A DNA stretch of 64,000 nucleotides from Acidovorax soli (GTDB lineage: Bacteria > Pseudomonadota > Gammaproteobacteria > Burkholderiales > Burkholderiaceae_C). A model generated the notes under the pieces. The model was not told the DNA's origin and made no database searches. It saw only the letters and a list, made by a program, of their open reading frames with translations. The position numbers and the translations under genes were made by a program. The stretch spans positions 124,001 to 188,000 of the forward strand of contig NZ_FNQJ01000003.1 of assembly GCF_900107605.1 (NCBI RefSeq), written 5' to 3'. This document shows positions 47,595 to 57,321 of the stretch, piece after piece (positions within the stretch are counted from its first letter, which is position 1; the number at the start of each line of letters is the position of its first letter).

Positions 47595-47624
47595 GGGCGG
47601 CCCCGTGCCGCCCTTTCGCTTTTT
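47595..47624 (+). terminator. Terminator of leuB
   Basis: GGGCGGC-CCCGT-GCCGCCC followed by TTTCGCTTTTT. It separates the leu genes from the asd transcription unit. Confidence 0.75.
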
Positions 47625-47673
47625 GCGGACCTCGCGGCGGCGCCCCGCAAACGGGCGTCAAGCCACCATCCGC

Positions 47674-47679
47674 TACAAT
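47674..47679 (+). promoter_or_regulatory. Candidate -10 element for the asd leader transcript
   Basis: TACAAT, eight bases before the leader ATG at 47687. No strong -35 is visible. If used, transcription starts at about 47683-47686, so the leader would be translated almost from the 5' end of the messenger. Confidence 0.4.
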
Positions 47680-47686
47680 CCGAACC

Positions 47687-47788
47687 ATGTTTGTCGCCCG
47701 CCCGTTCGCCCTGAACACAGCATCCGCCGCCCTGGCCGGTGTGGCTGCGCGCGCAATCACCACCAAAACCACGACCATTAAGGACTGA
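47687..47788 (+). CDS. Candidate regulatory leader peptide upstream of asd
   Basis: 33 codons starting ATG and ending TGA. Residues 24-32 read Ile-Thr-Thr-Lys-Thr-Thr-Thr-Ile-Lys: five Thr, two Ile and two Lys, all aspartate-family end products. E. coli thrL uses the same style of Thr/Ile run. The stop lies 4 bases before an RNA hairpin that is mutually exclusive with a second hairpin (47793-47854), and asd starts 95 bases after the stop. No Shine-Dalgarno sequence precedes the ATG, so translation may be leaderless. The role is inferred; the sequence pattern is direct. Confidence 0.6.
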   Translation: MFVARPFALNTASAALAGVAARAITTKTTTIKD

Positions 47789-47792
47789 TCCA

Positions 47793-47870
47793 GCTCCGGT
47801 TCGTCGTGCGCCCTCCCTGGCCAGACGAGCCGGGGCAAAACAGCCAGGTCTGGCACTGTTTCTTACTTTG
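47793..47870 (+). promoter_or_regulatory. Candidate attenuator of asd (two alternative hairpins)
   Basis: Hairpin A: GCTCCGGTTCGTC (47793-47805) pairs along all 13 bases, two of them G-U, with GACGAGCCGGGGC (47824-47836). Hairpin B: GCCAGAC (47820-47826) pairs with GTCTGGC (47848-47854) and is followed by a T-rich stretch (47857-47869). They share bases 47824-47826 and cannot coexist. A ribosome stalled at the Thr codons leaves A free to form; one at the leader stop covers the first arm of A and lets B form. The T-tract is weak for a terminator. AAAGGG at 47871-47876 is the asd ribosome-binding site. Confidence 0.55.
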
Positions 47871-47883
47871 AAAGGGCGTTGAA

Positions 47884-49041
47884 ATGAGCAAGTTGGTAGG
47901 TTTGGTCGGCTGGCGCGGCATGGTCGGCTCGGTGTTGATGGACCGCATGGTGCAGGAGAAGGATTTCGATCTGATCGAGCCCCTGTTCTTCTCCACCTCC
48001 AACGCCGGCGGCAAAGCCCCTGCACAAGCCAAGAACGAAACCACGCTGCAGGATGCGTTCAACATCGACGCCCTCAAGCGCTGCGACATCATCCTCACCG
48101 CCCAGGGCGGCGACTACACCAACGAGGTGTATCCCAAGTTGCGCGCAGCCGGCTGGAATGGCCACTGGATCGACGCCGCATCCTCCCTGCGCATGGAGAA
48201 GAACGCGGTCATCGTGCTCGACCCGGTGAACATGCCCGTCATCCAGAACGCGCTGGCGAACGGCGGCAAGGACTGGATCGGCGGCAACTGCACCGTCAGC
48301 TGCATGCTGATGGGCGTGGGCGCGCTGTACAAGGCCGGCCTTGTCGAATGGATGAGCACCCAGACCTACCAGGCCGCCAGCGGCGGCGGCGCCCAGCACA
48401 TGCGCGAGCTGCTCACGCAGTACGGCACGCTGAACGCCGAGGTGGCGGACCTGCTCCATGATCCCAAGAGTGCCATCCTGGAGATCGACCGCAAGGTCAT
48501 CGCCAAGCAGCGCAGCCTCACCGCCGCTGAGACCGCCAATTTCGGCGTGCCGCTGGGCGGCAGCCTGATCCCCTGGATCGACAAGGACCTGGGCATCGGC
48601 AAGAGCCAGGACGAGCCTGGCTGGGGCACATCCAAGGAAGAATGGAAGGGCATGGCCGAGACGAACAAGATCCTCGGCATGGGCGAAGGCTTCAACTCGG
48701 CCGCCATCCCGGTCGATGGCTTCTGCGTGCGCGTGGGCGCCATGCGCTGCCACAGCCAGGCCCTGACCTTCAAGCTCAGGAAGAATGTGCCTGTGGCCGA
48801 CATCGAAGCCATGATTGCGGCCGACAACCAGTGGGTGAAGGTGGTACCCAACACCCGCGAGGCGACCATCCAGGACCTGACCCCCGTGGCCGTGACCGGC
48901 ACCATGACGATCCCCGTGGGCCGCATCCGCAAGCTGGCCATGGGCCCCGAGTACGTGGGCGCCTTCACTGTCGGTGATCAATTGCTGTGGGGCGCGGCAG
49001 AGCCTCTGCGCCGCATGTTGTGCATCCTCCTGAGCGCCTGA
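47884..49041 (+). CDS. asd: Aspartate-semialdehyde dehydrogenase
   Basis: 385 residues, the longer proteobacterial type. Makes aspartate semialdehyde for Lys, Met, Thr, Ile and diaminopimelate. Starts [15 protein letters not shown], with the catalytic Cys in [12 protein letters not shown] near residue 140. A leader peptide and attenuator-like structure lie upstream; a terminator follows. Confidence 0.96.
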   Translation: MSKLVGLVGWRGMVGSVLMDRMVQEKDFDLIEPLFFSTSNAGGKAPAQAKNETTLQDAFNIDALKRCDIILTAQGGDYTNEVYPKLRAAGWNGHWIDAASSLRMEKNAVIVLDPVNMPVIQNALANGGKDWIGGNCTVSCMLMGVGALYKAGLVEWMSTQTYQAASGGGAQHMRELLTQYGTLNAEVADLLHDPKSAILEIDRKVIAKQRSLTAAETANFGVPLGGSLIPWIDKDLGIGKSQDEPGWGTSKEEWKGMAETNKILGMGEGFNSAAIPVDGFCVRVGAMRCHSQALTFKLRKNVPVADIEAMIAADNQWVKVVPNTREATIQDLTPVAVTGTMTIPVGRIRKLAMGPEYVGAFTVGDQLLWGAAEPLRRMLCILLSA

Positions 49042-49057
49042 ACCAGACAGATCCCGC

Positions 49058-49090
49058 AAGCGCGCACGGCCTCGCCGCTGCGCGCTTTTT
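49058..49090 (+). terminator. Terminator of asd
   Basis: Stem AAGCGCGC / GCGCGCTT with an inner CGGC-CTC-GCCG stem, ending in five Ts. Confidence 0.8.
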
Positions 49091-49202
49091 CTTGTCCGCC
49101 CGGCCAGAAACACCCGGTTACGCTACGTTGGCAATTGACAACAAGGAAATACGCCAAAACCGGGCACCAACACCCCGCACAAAGCTTCCACGCTACCTCA
49201 GC

Positions 49203-49231
49203 TTGTCAGTGCAAAACATTGATGCTATGGT
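49203..49231 (+). promoter_or_regulatory. Sigma-70 promoter of fimV
   Basis: TTGTCA (49203-49208), 17-base spacer, TATGGT (49226-49231). Transcription would start near 49238. No other feature is seen in 49091-49202. Confidence 0.5.
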
Positions 49232-49328
49232 GCTTTTTACATATTTTCACGCGCCGGGGCGGGATCAGACCATGAGAAGAACCACGCCGCTCGACCGGGC
49301 CGCACAACCACCACTTTTGATGGCACAC

Positions 49329-51851
49329 ATGCATCGTTGGAAATTTTCTGTCCTGGCCGCTGCGGCCGTCGCATTGACCGGCTTCCATGCCGACGATGCT
49401 TCTGCCTTAGCTCTGGGTCGCATCACGGTGCAGTCTGCTCTTGGTGAGCCGCTGCGCGCCGAAATCGAACTCCCCCAAATCACCCCGGAAGAGGCTGACA
49501 CCCTGCGCGCCACCACCGCTTCGCCCGAAGTGTTTCGCGCCCAGGGCATGGAGTTCAATCCGGCGGTGACCAACCTGCGCGTGCAACTGCAGCGACGTGC
49601 CAATGGCACTGCCGTGTTGCGCCTGTCCAGTGACCGCCCCGTCAACGACCCCTTTGTTGACCTGGTTCTAGACGCCTCGTGGAGCAGTGGCCACATCGTG
49701 CGCAACTACACCATGCTGTTTGATCCCCCGGCATCGCGCCGCGCAGCACCTGCCGTCACTGCGGCAGCGCAAGCCTCAGCGCCCACCGCTCAGGCACGGG
49801 GCGGCTCTGCAGCGGCAAGCGCACGCGCATCGGCTCCCGCTGCACCCCGCAGCACCGCTGCAGCCGGCCCACGCCCAGCGCCTGCCAATGGTGTCACCGT
49901 TCAGGCGGGAGACACGGCTGGCCGCCTCGCCAATGCTTACCGCCCCGCCAGCGTATCGCTGGATCAGATGCTCGTGGCACTGCTGCGCGCCAACCCGGAC
50001 GCCTTCATCCAGGGCAATGTCAACCGGGTCAAGGCCGGAGCTGTGCTGCAAATGCCTGACGAGGCTTCCGCACTGGCAACGCCACCGGCCGAAGCCCGCC
50101 AGATCCTGGCGGCACAAAGCCGGGATTTCAACGATTTCCGCCGCAAACTCGCTGCGGCAGCCCCCGCGACCAAGGTGGCGGCCGCAGAGCGCTCTGCCAG
50201 CGGCACCGTACAAACCCGCATCGAAGACAAGAAGCCCGCAACGGCAGCGCCTGACAAGCTGACCCTGTCCAAGGGGTCCATCACGGGCCAGAAGGCGGCA
50301 GAAGACCAGCTGGCCAAGGACAAGCAGGCCAGCGAATCCTCGGCCCGGATGGCCGAACTGTCCAAGAACATCAACGAGTTGAACCAGCTCAGCGCGGCGT
50401 CTGCGCCAGTTGCCGAACCTGCAGCTGCTGCCTCCAGCACACCCGGCCTGGTTGCCGTGGCCACGCCGGCATCGCTGCCCAGCCAGCCAGCCGCCTCCGA
50501 GCCAGCGGCCGTTGCGGCCTCCCCTGCGGCCAGCATGCCCGCTGCAGCCGAAGCAGCCGCCTCGGATCCCGCCGTGCCAGCAAAAGCCGCTGCACCGGCA
50601 TCCGCTCCTGCGCCAGCACCTGTGCCCAAGCCCGCACCCGTGCCTATGCCAGCCATCGAAACGAGCTTTCTTTCGGGCCTGATGGAAGACCCCCTGGTGC
50701 CTGCTGGGGGACTGCTCGCATTGATCGCCCTGGGGGGTTACGGTGCCTACCGCGTGGTCCAACGGCGCCGTGCCAACGCCGGTGTTGACAGTTCATTCAT
50801 GGATAGCCGTGCACAACCCGACTCCTTTTTTGGCGCCAGCGGCGGCCAGCAAGTGGACACGGCCAACAGCCAGATGAGCACTGGCTCGTCCATGGCCTAC
50901 TCCCCCAGCCAGCTGGATGCCGGTGGTGACGTGGATCCAGTGGCCGAAGCCGATGTGTACCTGGCATACGGCCGCGACCTCCAGGCCGAAGAAATCCTCA
51001 AGGAAGCGATTCGCCACAACCCGGCCCGCGTATCGATACGGGTCAAGCTGGCCGAGATTTACGCCAAACGACAGGATCGCAAGGCCCTGGAGGCCGTGGC
51101 AGGCGACGTATTCCAGCTCACACAGGGGGAAGGCCCGGACTGGACGCGTGTGACCGATCTGGGGCGCGATCTGGACCAGGAAAACCCGCTGTACCAGCCT
51201 GGCGGTCGCCCTGGTGCGCCAAATGGCGATGCCTTGGCCACACCCGCCGCCAGTGCGGCGAGCGCCGCGATGGCCGTGGCGTCCGCGGCAGCAACGCTGC
51301 CACCCGATCTCGACCTGGATCTGGATTTCCTCCAGGACGCTCGGACCAAGGCACCAGCTGCCGCAACCCACGAAGGTGACACCGCATCGGCCGGACTTCC
51401 ACCACTGGATCTGCCCACGTTGCCGCATGCCGCTGAGCCAGCCGTGGCAGCAACCCCTGCCATCACGCCACCTCCCATGGCAGACCTGGATTTTCCAGCC
51501 ACCGACGACCTCGCCATGCTCACGTCCGGGGCCATGCCGACAACGGCCAGCCTCCCGGCAGCCACCCCGCACACGGCCCCGATGGAGTTTGACCTGGGCG
51601 ATCTGACGCTGGACTTGGGCACACCATCCAAACCTGTCACCGCGCCCGTATCGGCCGCGGCACCGGCCTTGGCTGACAGCGGCGTCGATGCGGCGGCAGA
51701 CGATCCATTGGCAACCAAACTGGCACTGGCGCAGGAGTTCAATGCCATCGGCGATACAGACGGCGCCCGAACCCTGATCGAAGAAGTGGTCGCCGAGTCC
51801 TCGGGAGCGCTCAAGGCCCGCGCCCAGCGGCTGCTGACCGACCTGGGCTGA
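49329..51851 (+). CDS. fimV: FimV/HubP-family pole-organising protein
   Basis: About 840 residues. The N-terminal signal peptide MHRWKFSVLAAAAVALTG is followed by a FimV core (LALGRITVQSALGEPLRAEI), a LysM-like peptidoglycan-binding region (GVTVQAGDTAGRLANAYRPA), a long Ala/Pro-rich linker, one membrane helix (LVPAGGLLALIALGGYGAYR) and an acidic cytosolic region ending in the conserved FimV C-terminal motif ALAQEFNAIGDTDGARTLIE. Needed for polar placement of type IV pilus and chemotaxis machinery. Starts at 49272 and 49320 are also in frame; 49329 gives the most typical signal peptide. The stop shares a base with truA (TGATG). Confidence 0.9.
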   Translation: MHRWKFSVLAAAAVALTGFHADDASALALGRITVQSALGEPLRAEIELPQITPEEADTLRATTASPEVFRAQGMEFNPAVTNLRVQLQRRANGTAVLRLSSDRPVNDPFVDLVLDASWSSGHIVRNYTMLFDPPASRRAAPAVTAAAQASAPTAQARGGSAAASARASAPAAPRSTAAAGPRPAPANGVTVQAGDTAGRLANAYRPASVSLDQMLVALLRANPDAFIQGNVNRVKAGAVLQMPDEASALATPPAEARQILAAQSRDFNDFRRKLAAAAPATKVAAAERSASGTVQTRIEDKKPATAAPDKLTLSKGSITGQKAAEDQLAKDKQASESSARMAELSKNINELNQLSAASAPVAEPAAAASSTPGLVAVATPASLPSQPAASEPAAVAASPAASMPAAAEAAASDPAVPAKAAAPASAPAPAPVPKPAPVPMPAIETSFLSGLMEDPLVPAGGLLALIALGGYGAYRVVQRRRANAGVDSSFMDSRAQPDSFFGASGGQQVDTANSQMSTGSSMAYSPSQLDAGGDVDPVAEADVYLAYGRDLQAEEILKEAIRHNPARVSIRVKLAEIYAKRQDRKALEAVAGDVFQLTQGEGPDWTRVTDLGRDLDQENPLYQPGGRPGAPNGDALATPAASAASAAMAVASAAATLPPDLDLDLDFLQDARTKAPAAATHEGDTASAGLPPLDLPTLPHAAEPAVAATPAITPPPMADLDFPATDDLAMLTSGAMPTTASLPAATPHTAPMEFDLGDLTLDLGTPSKPVTAPVSAAAPALADSGVDAAADDPLATKLALAQEFNAIGDTDGARTLIEEVVAESSGALKARAQRLLTDLG

Positions 51852-52720
51852 TGCGCCCGGTCGATTCCACCGCACCGCATAACCCGACCCCGGGCCACCT
51901 ATCCAGGGTGGCCATGGGGGTCGGCTACAACGGCCAGCGCTACAGCGGCTGGCAAAGCCAGCTCTCTGGCAACACCATCCAGGATCACCTCGAAGCGGCC
52001 CTGAGCCGCTTCGCTACGCAGCGGATCAGCACCCTGTGTGCGGGCCGCACCGATGCGGGGGTGCACGGCCTCATGCAGGTCGTCCACTTTGATACCCCGC
52101 TGCACCGCCCGGCGGCATCGTGGGTACGCGGCACCAACACCTTTCTGCCAGCGGATATCGCCGTGCAATGGGCCCAGCCAGTGCCCGCTGGCTTTCATTC
52201 GCGCGGGAGCGCCATTGCACGGCGCTACGCCTATGTGCTGCTCCAGTCTCCCGTACGCCCCAGCGTCGATGCGGGCCGCGTGGGCTGGGTCTTTCACCCG
52301 CTCGACCATGCTGCCATGCAGCAGGCGGCGCAACAGCTACTAGGCGAACACGACTTCACCTCGTTCCGGGCTTCGGCTTGCCAGGCCAAGTCGCCCGTCA
52401 AGACCCTGCAACGGATCGCCATCACCCGCACGCCAGCCAACGGGGCAGGGCCGTCTGACGGCTTTGCGCCCTGCTACTGGCGTTTCGAGTTCGAAGCCAA
52501 TGCCTTCCTGCACCACATGATCCGCAACATCATGGGCTGCCTGATCGCTGTGGGCCAGGGCAAGAAACCGCCGCAATGGATCGGTGAAGTGCTGGCCGCG
52601 CGCTCACGCAACGCGGCAGCGCCCACCTTTTCACCCGACGGCCTGTATTTTCAAGGCCCGGTTTACGAACCCCATTGGGGCCTGCCCAGCCGCACGGCTG
52701 CGTATGATTGGCTGCCATGA
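51851..52720 (+). CDS. truA: tRNA pseudouridine(38-40) synthase TruA
   Basis: 289 residues. The catalytic Asp is Asp68 in CAGRTDAGVHG. Also present: ARRYAYVLL and FLHHMIRNIMGCLIAVG. Overlaps fimV by one base and trpF by four (ATGA). Confidence 0.95.
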   Translation: MRPVDSTAPHNPTPGHLSRVAMGVGYNGQRYSGWQSQLSGNTIQDHLEAALSRFATQRISTLCAGRTDAGVHGLMQVVHFDTPLHRPAASWVRGTNTFLPADIAVQWAQPVPAGFHSRGSAIARRYAYVLLQSPVRPSVDAGRVGWVFHPLDHAAMQQAAQQLLGEHDFTSFRASACQAKSPVKTLQRIAITRTPANGAGPSDGFAPCYWRFEFEANAFLHHMIRNIMGCLIAVGQGKKPPQWIGEVLAARSRNAAAPTFSPDGLYFQGPVYEPHWGLPSRTAAYDWLP

Positions 52721-53478
52721 GCAGCCTGCCACCTGAAAAAACATCCACTTCCCCCTGCATTCGCACCCGCATCAAGATCTGCGGGCTGACACGCGAACAG
52801 GACGTTGACGCAGCGGTCGCCGCGGGTGTGGATGCCATCGGCTTCGTGATGTACCCAGCAAGCCCCCGGGCCGTCACCCCGCAAAGGGCTGCCGCGCTGG
52901 CCTCCCGCCTGCCCCCGTTCGTTACGCCTGTGCTGCTGTTTGTCAACGAGACCGCTTCCAATATCCTAGCTGCCAGCACTTTACTGGCGGGCGCTACCAT
53001 TCAGTTTCATGGTGACGAGTCCCCTGCGGATTGCCTGGCTGCCACCCTCGGGGGCGCCCGTCCGTTTCTGCGCGCTGCCCGCATTCCCCTTGGCGATGGT
53101 GCCGAACGCTTCGACCTCGTAAAATACGCACAGGATTTTTCACGCGCCCAAGCCATCCTGCTCGACGCCCATGTCGACGGCTATGGCGGCGGCGGCAAGG
53201 CATTCAATTGGTCACTCCTTCCACCAAGCGTCAACTCTCATCTCGTTTTGTCTGGTGGACTCACGCCTGCAAACGTGATCGATGGCATTTTGCAAGTCCG
53301 CCCGCGAGGCCTCTCGCTGGCGGTTGACGTCAGTTCCGGCGTCGAGGCCGATGGCCCCGATGGCAAACCCATCAAGGGCATCAAGGACGCCAAAAAAATC
53401 CAACGCTTCGTTGCCGCCGTGCGTGCGGCCGATGCCCAACTTGCAAAGACCCCCCATGAATTCCTATCAGCAACCTGA
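52717..53478 (+). CDS. trpF: Phosphoribosylanthranilate isomerase
   Basis: 253 residues. Amadori rearrangement in tryptophan synthesis. TIM-barrel signatures: [17 protein letters not shown], the QFHGDE strand and [10 protein letters not shown]. The N-terminus is about 18 residues longer than usual. DNA 52966-53005 (residues about 84-97) closely matches the intergenic AGCGCTT repeat yet stays in frame. Overlaps truA by four bases and trpB by 23. Confidence 0.94.
   Translation: MSSLPPEKTSTSPCIRTRIKICGLTREQDVDAAVAAGVDAIGFVMYPASPRAVTPQRAAALASRLPPFVTPVLLFVNETASNILAASTLLAGATIQFHGDESPADCLAATLGGARPFLRAARIPLGDGAERFDLVKYAQDFSRAQAILLDAHVDGYGGGGKAFNWSLLPPSVNSHLVLSGGLTPANVIDGILQVRPRGLSLAVDVSSGVEADGPDGKPIKGIKDAKKIQRFVAAVRAADAQLAKTPHEFLSAT
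52966..53005. repeat. AGCGCTT-family repeat, copy inside trpF
   Basis: TAGCTGCCAGCACTTTAC matches TAGCTGCCAGCGCTTTAC at 22376-22393 with one difference, and GGGCGCTACCATT follows as a rough second arm. It encodes residues about 84-97 of TrpF without breaking the frame. Confidence 0.5.
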
Positions 53479-54733
53479 TGCTTCCGGCCATTTCGGCCCC
53501 TACGGCGGCAGTTTTGTCAGCGAAACCCTGACCCATGCCATCCAGGAGCTGCGCGACGCCTACGCCCGCTACCAGAACGACCCCGAGTTTCTGGCCGAGT
53601 TCGAGTACGAACTCAAGCACTTCGTGGGCCGCCCCTCGCCCATCTACCACGCAGCCCGCACCAGCCGCGAAATGGGCGGCGCGCAGATCTACCTCAAGCG
53701 CGAAGACCTGAACCACACTGGCGCGCACAAGATCAACAACGTCATCGGCCAGGCCATGCTGGCCAAGCGCATGGGCAAGCCGCGCGTCATTGCCGAAACC
53801 GGCGCCGGCCAGCATGGCGTGGCCACCGCCACCATCTGCGCACGCTATGGCCTGGAATGCGTGGTGTACATGGGCAGCGAGGACGTCAAGCGCCAAAGCC
53901 CCAACGTCTTTCGCATGAAGCTGCTGGGCGCCACCGTGGTGCCCGTGGAATCGGGCAGCAAGACACTGAAGGATGCACTGAACGAAGCCATGCGCGACTG
54001 GGTGGCCAATGTGGACAACACCTTCTACATCATCGGCACCGTGGCCGGGCCCCATCCCTACCCAATGATGGTGCGCGACTTCCAGAGCGTGATCGGCAAG
54101 GAATCCATCGAACAGATGCCCGCCATGCTGGCCGACCAGAAGCTGCCAGCCCGGCAACCCGATGCGGTGATTGCCTGCGTGGGTGGCGGCAGCAATGCCA
54201 TGGGCATCTTCCACCCCTACATTCCGTTCGAGAACACCCGCTTGATTGGCGTGGAGGCGGCCGGAGAAGGACTGGAGTCGGGCAAGCACTCGGCCTCGCT
54301 GCAAAAAGGCAGCGCCGGGGTGCTGCATGGCAACCGCACCTTCATCCTGCAGGACGACAACGGCCAGATCACCGAAACCCACAGCATCAGCGCAGGCCTG
54401 GACTACCCCGGCGTGGGACCTGAGCACGCCTGGCTGCAGGAAATCGGCCGCGCCGAATATGTCGGCATCACCGACAAGGAAGCCCTGGAAGCCTTTCACT
54501 ACCTGTGCCGCACCGAGGGCATCATCCCTGCGCTGGAGTCCAGCCATGCCGTGGCCTATGCCCTGAAGCTGGCCAAAACCATGCGCCCTGACCAGTCCAT
54601 CCTCGTGAACCTGTCAGGCCGGGGCGACAAGGACATAGGCACTGTGGCCGACCTGTCCGGCGAAGATTTTTACGACCGCCCCTCCATGCGCGGCCTGTCC
54701 GTCAAGGGCGCTGTGGGAGACGCCAAGCCATGA
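53456..54733 (+). CDS. trpB: Tryptophan synthase beta chain
   Basis: 425 residues. PLP-dependent condensation of indole with serine. The PLP Lys is Lys92 in [10 protein letters not shown]. Overlaps trpF by 23 bases and trpA by four (ATGA). Confidence 0.97.
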   Translation: MNSYQQPDASGHFGPYGGSFVSETLTHAIQELRDAYARYQNDPEFLAEFEYELKHFVGRPSPIYHAARTSREMGGAQIYLKREDLNHTGAHKINNVIGQAMLAKRMGKPRVIAETGAGQHGVATATICARYGLECVVYMGSEDVKRQSPNVFRMKLLGATVVPVESGSKTLKDALNEAMRDWVANVDNTFYIIGTVAGPHPYPMMVRDFQSVIGKESIEQMPAMLADQKLPARQPDAVIACVGGGSNAMGIFHPYIPFENTRLIGVEAAGEGLESGKHSASLQKGSAGVLHGNRTFILQDDNGQITETHSISAGLDYPGVGPEHAWLQEIGRAEYVGITDKEALEAFHYLCRTEGIIPALESSHAVAYALKLAKTMRPDQSILVNLSGRGDKDIGTVADLSGEDFYDRPSMRGLSVKGAVGDAKP

Positions 54734-55551
54734 GCCGCATCCAGACCACTTTCAACCAACTGCAAGCCCAGGGCCGCAAGGCGCTGATCCCCTACGTCAC
54801 GGCCGGGTTCCCGTTTGCGGACATCACCCCTTCGCTCATGCACGGCATGGTGGAAGCCGGTGCCGACGTGATCGAGCTGGGCGTGCCGTTTTCCGACCCC
54901 ATGGCCGACGGCCCGGTCATCCAGAAGGCGGGTGAAAAAGCCCTGGGCATGGGTGTTGGCATGGTGCAGGTGCTGGAGCATGTGCGCGAATTCCGCCAAC
55001 GCAACACCACCACCCCCGTGGTGCTGATGGGCTACGCCAACCCGGTCGAGCGCTACGACCAAAAGCACGCCACGACAAAGGCAGGCAGCGCCTTTGTGCG
55101 CGATGCCGCCGAGGCCGGGGTGGACGGCGTGCTCATCGTGGACTACCCGCCCGAGGAATGCGAGGCCTTTGCAGCCGATCTGCGCGCCCACGGCATGGAC
55201 CTGATCTTTCTGCTGGCACCCACCAGTACCGACGAGCGCATGGCCCAGGTGGCCCGCGTGGCCAGCGGTTATGTGTACTACGTGTCGCTCAAGGGCGTCA
55301 CAGGCTCTGGCGCTTTGGACACGGCGGCCGTGGAGCAGATGCTGCCCCGCATCCGCCAGCATGTGCACATCCCTGTGGGTGTGGGCTTTGGCATCCGGGA
55401 TGCCGCTACGGCCCAGGCGATCGGCCAAGTGGCCGATGCGGTAGTGATCGGCAGTCGCATCATCCAGCTGATTGAAGACCAGGAGCACGCCAAGGTGGTC
55501 CCCATCACGATCGACTTCCTGCGCGGTATCCGGAAAGCGCTCGACGCATAA
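54730..55551 (+). CDS. trpA: Tryptophan synthase alpha chain
   Basis: 273 residues. Cleaves indole-3-glycerol phosphate. Contains YVTAGFPF, the acidic catalytic region [20 protein letters not shown] and GVGFGIRD. Coupled to trpB. A GC-rich repeat follows. Confidence 0.96.
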   Translation: MSRIQTTFNQLQAQGRKALIPYVTAGFPFADITPSLMHGMVEAGADVIELGVPFSDPMADGPVIQKAGEKALGMGVGMVQVLEHVREFRQRNTTTPVVLMGYANPVERYDQKHATTKAGSAFVRDAAEAGVDGVLIVDYPPEECEAFAADLRAHGMDLIFLLAPTSTDERMAQVARVASGYVYYVSLKGVTGSGALDTAAVEQMLPRIRQHVHIPVGVGFGIRDAATAQAIGQVADAVVIGSRIIQLIEDQEHAKVVPITIDFLRGIRKALDA

Positions 55552-55561
55552 TAGAGGGCAA

Positions 55562-55651
55562 CCCCCTGAGCGGCTTCGCCGCTTCCCCCTTCTCTCGCGC
55601 TGCGCGCGGGAAGGGGGACGCTCCCAGCGCTGCGGGGCGGCCCTTGCGCGG
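55562..55651. repeat. GC-rich intergenic repeat, copy B
   Basis: Hairpin AGCGGC-TTC-GCCGCT (55569-55583), then CCCCCTTC ... GAAGGGGG, ending with GGGGCGGCCC (55634-55643). It is in the opposite orientation to copy A at 24751-24823, between trpA and accD. Confidence 0.6.
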
Positions 55652-55721
55652 GAGCCCTGGTCTGGGCAGCGCCCGTTTCAAGGCCGCTCCGCAACTGGCC
55701 CATCTATACAGAGGAATACGC

Positions 55722-56594
55722 ATGTCCTGGCTTGAAAAACTTCTGCCCTCCAAGATCCAGCAAACCGACCCCACCGAGCGCCGCCAGGTGCCCGAGGGGC
55801 TGTGGATCAAGTGCCCGAGCTGCGAAACAGTGCTCTACAAGGCCGATCTGGAACAAAACCAGAACGTCTGCCCCCACTGCAGCCACCACCACCGCATCGG
55901 TGCACGCGCACGGCTGAATGCCTTCCTGGACCCCGAAGGCCGTTACGAAATCGGCCAGGAAGTTCTGCCGGTCGATGCACTCAAGTTCAAGGACAGCCGC
56001 AAATACCCCGAGCGCCTGAAAGAAGCGCTGGAACACACGGGCGAAACCGACGCCCTCATCGTCATGGGCGGTGCGGTCAAGAGCGTCAATGTGGTGGTCG
56101 CCTGCTTCGAGTTCGACTTCATGGGCGGCTCCATGGGCTCGGTAGTGGGGGAGCGCTTCGTGCGCGGCGTCGAAGCCGCCATCGAACAGAAGGTCCCCTT
56201 CATCTGCTTTACCGCCACCGGCGGCGCGCGCATGCAGGAAGGCCTGCTCTCGCTCATGCAGATGGCCAAGACCAATGCGGCGCTGACCCACCTCGCCAAG
56301 AAGGGCCTGCCCTACATCAGCGTGCTGACCGACCCGACCATGGGCGGTGTGAGCGCCGGCTTTGCATTTGTGGGCGACATCGTGATCGCCGAGCCCAAGG
56401 CCCTGATCGGCTTCGCCGGGCCGCGCGTGATCGAGTCCACCGTGCGTGTGACCCTGCCCGAAGGCTTCCAGCGCGCCGAGTTCCTGCAGACCAAGGGGGC
56501 CGTCGATCTCATCTGCGACCGCCGCGAGCTGCGCAACACCGTGGCCAGCAGCCTGGCCATGCTGCAACGCCTGCCAGCCGACGCCGTTGTGTAA
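55722..56594 (+). CDS. accD: Acetyl-CoA carboxylase carboxyltransferase subunit beta
   Basis: 290 residues. Transfers the carboxyl group to acetyl-CoA for fatty acid synthesis. Zinc ribbon Cys31, Cys34, Cys50, Cys53 (CPSC ... CPHC). Also present: GGARMQEGL and [12 protein letters not shown]. Preceded by GAGGAA. Confidence 0.97.
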   Translation: MSWLEKLLPSKIQQTDPTERRQVPEGLWIKCPSCETVLYKADLEQNQNVCPHCSHHHRIGARARLNAFLDPEGRYEIGQEVLPVDALKFKDSRKYPERLKEALEHTGETDALIVMGGAVKSVNVVVACFEFDFMGGSMGSVVGERFVRGVEAAIEQKVPFICFTATGGARMQEGLLSLMQMAKTNAALTHLAKKGLPYISVLTDPTMGGVSAGFAFVGDIVIAEPKALIGFAGPRVIESTVRVTLPEGFQRAEFLQTKGAVDLICDRRELRNTVASSLAMLQRLPADAVV

Positions 56595-56619
56595 GCCGGC
56601 TCAGCGTCGGCTTTGCGCA

Positions 56620-56674
56620 GTAGCTATTCATTGAATAGCTACTAGCGCTTGTCCCATAAACGCCAGCAGCCAAT
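56620..56674. repeat. AGCGCTT-family repeat, copy 9
   Basis: AT palindrome AGCTATTCA-T-TGAATAGCT, then ACTAGCGCTTGTCCC, then ATAAACGCCAGCAGCC. Between the convergent accD and yggT genes. Confidence 0.75.
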
Positions 56675-56692
56675 CTGCCACAAAACCCGCCA

Positions 56693-57244
56693 TCACCCCT
56701 GCATGACGCCCGCCTGCAGGTGCCCCAGGACGATCATGGCAACCTGCAAGAGCACCAGCACGGCCAGCGGCGAAAGATCCACCCCACCGACCAGCGGAAT
56801 GATGCGCTGAAACGGCCGCAGCACCGGTGCGCACAAACGCGCCACCACATCGGCAATGGGCGAACGGGTCTGCATCCATGACATGACCGCATGGACAATC
56901 AGCAAACCGATCAGGCCCGAGATGGCCACCCGCACCAGACCAAAAAGCGCCAGCCACGGCAGCCAGGCCCAGGCGGACCCCGCCCCCAAAATCAGCCACA
57001 GCAGAAAATACTGGACCAATTGCAACAAGGCGGCCGCGACCAGGCTGGAGAGATCCCAGCGGCCCACCGGGGCAATCACACGCCGCAGCGGCATGACCAG
57101 CCAGTCGGTGAGAGCAAACACCAGCCCGCCGATCGGATTCGAGAACGGCACACGCTGCCACTGCATGTACAGACGCAACAGGCAGGCCCCGGTCAGCAGG
57201 CCACCGATGACATCGAGCAGGAAAGAGGCGATCTGGTAGAGCAT
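56693..57244 (-). CDS. YggT-family membrane protein
   Basis: 183 residues with two YggT repeats, each of two or three membrane helices. The repeats are marked by NPIGGLVFALTDWLVMPLRR and APVLRPFQRIIPLVGGVDLS. Implicated in cell division or osmotic response in other bacteria; the molecular role is unclear. Confidence 0.85.
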   Translation of the reverse strand: MLYQIASFLLDVIGGLLTGACLLRLYMQWQRVPFSNPIGGLVFALTDWLVMPLRRVIAPVGRWDLSSLVAAALLQLVQYFLLWLILGAGSAWAWLPWLALFGLVRVAISGLIGLLIVHAVMSWMQTRSPIADVVARLCAPVLRPFQRIIPLVGGVDLSPLAVLVLLQVAMIVLGHLQAGVMQG

Positions 57245-57321
57245 GGATGAGACAAATTGGATGGAATCGCGTGCGAAAGCGGACTGCTGCATGGGATGAT
57301 AGCGACCGCAGATCCCCGCCC

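Noticed and set aside
48987..49328. Longer fimV start reaching back to the asd end
   Set aside because: The upstream part crosses the asd terminator and fimV promoter and lacks a signal peptide; the typical signal sequence starts at 49329.
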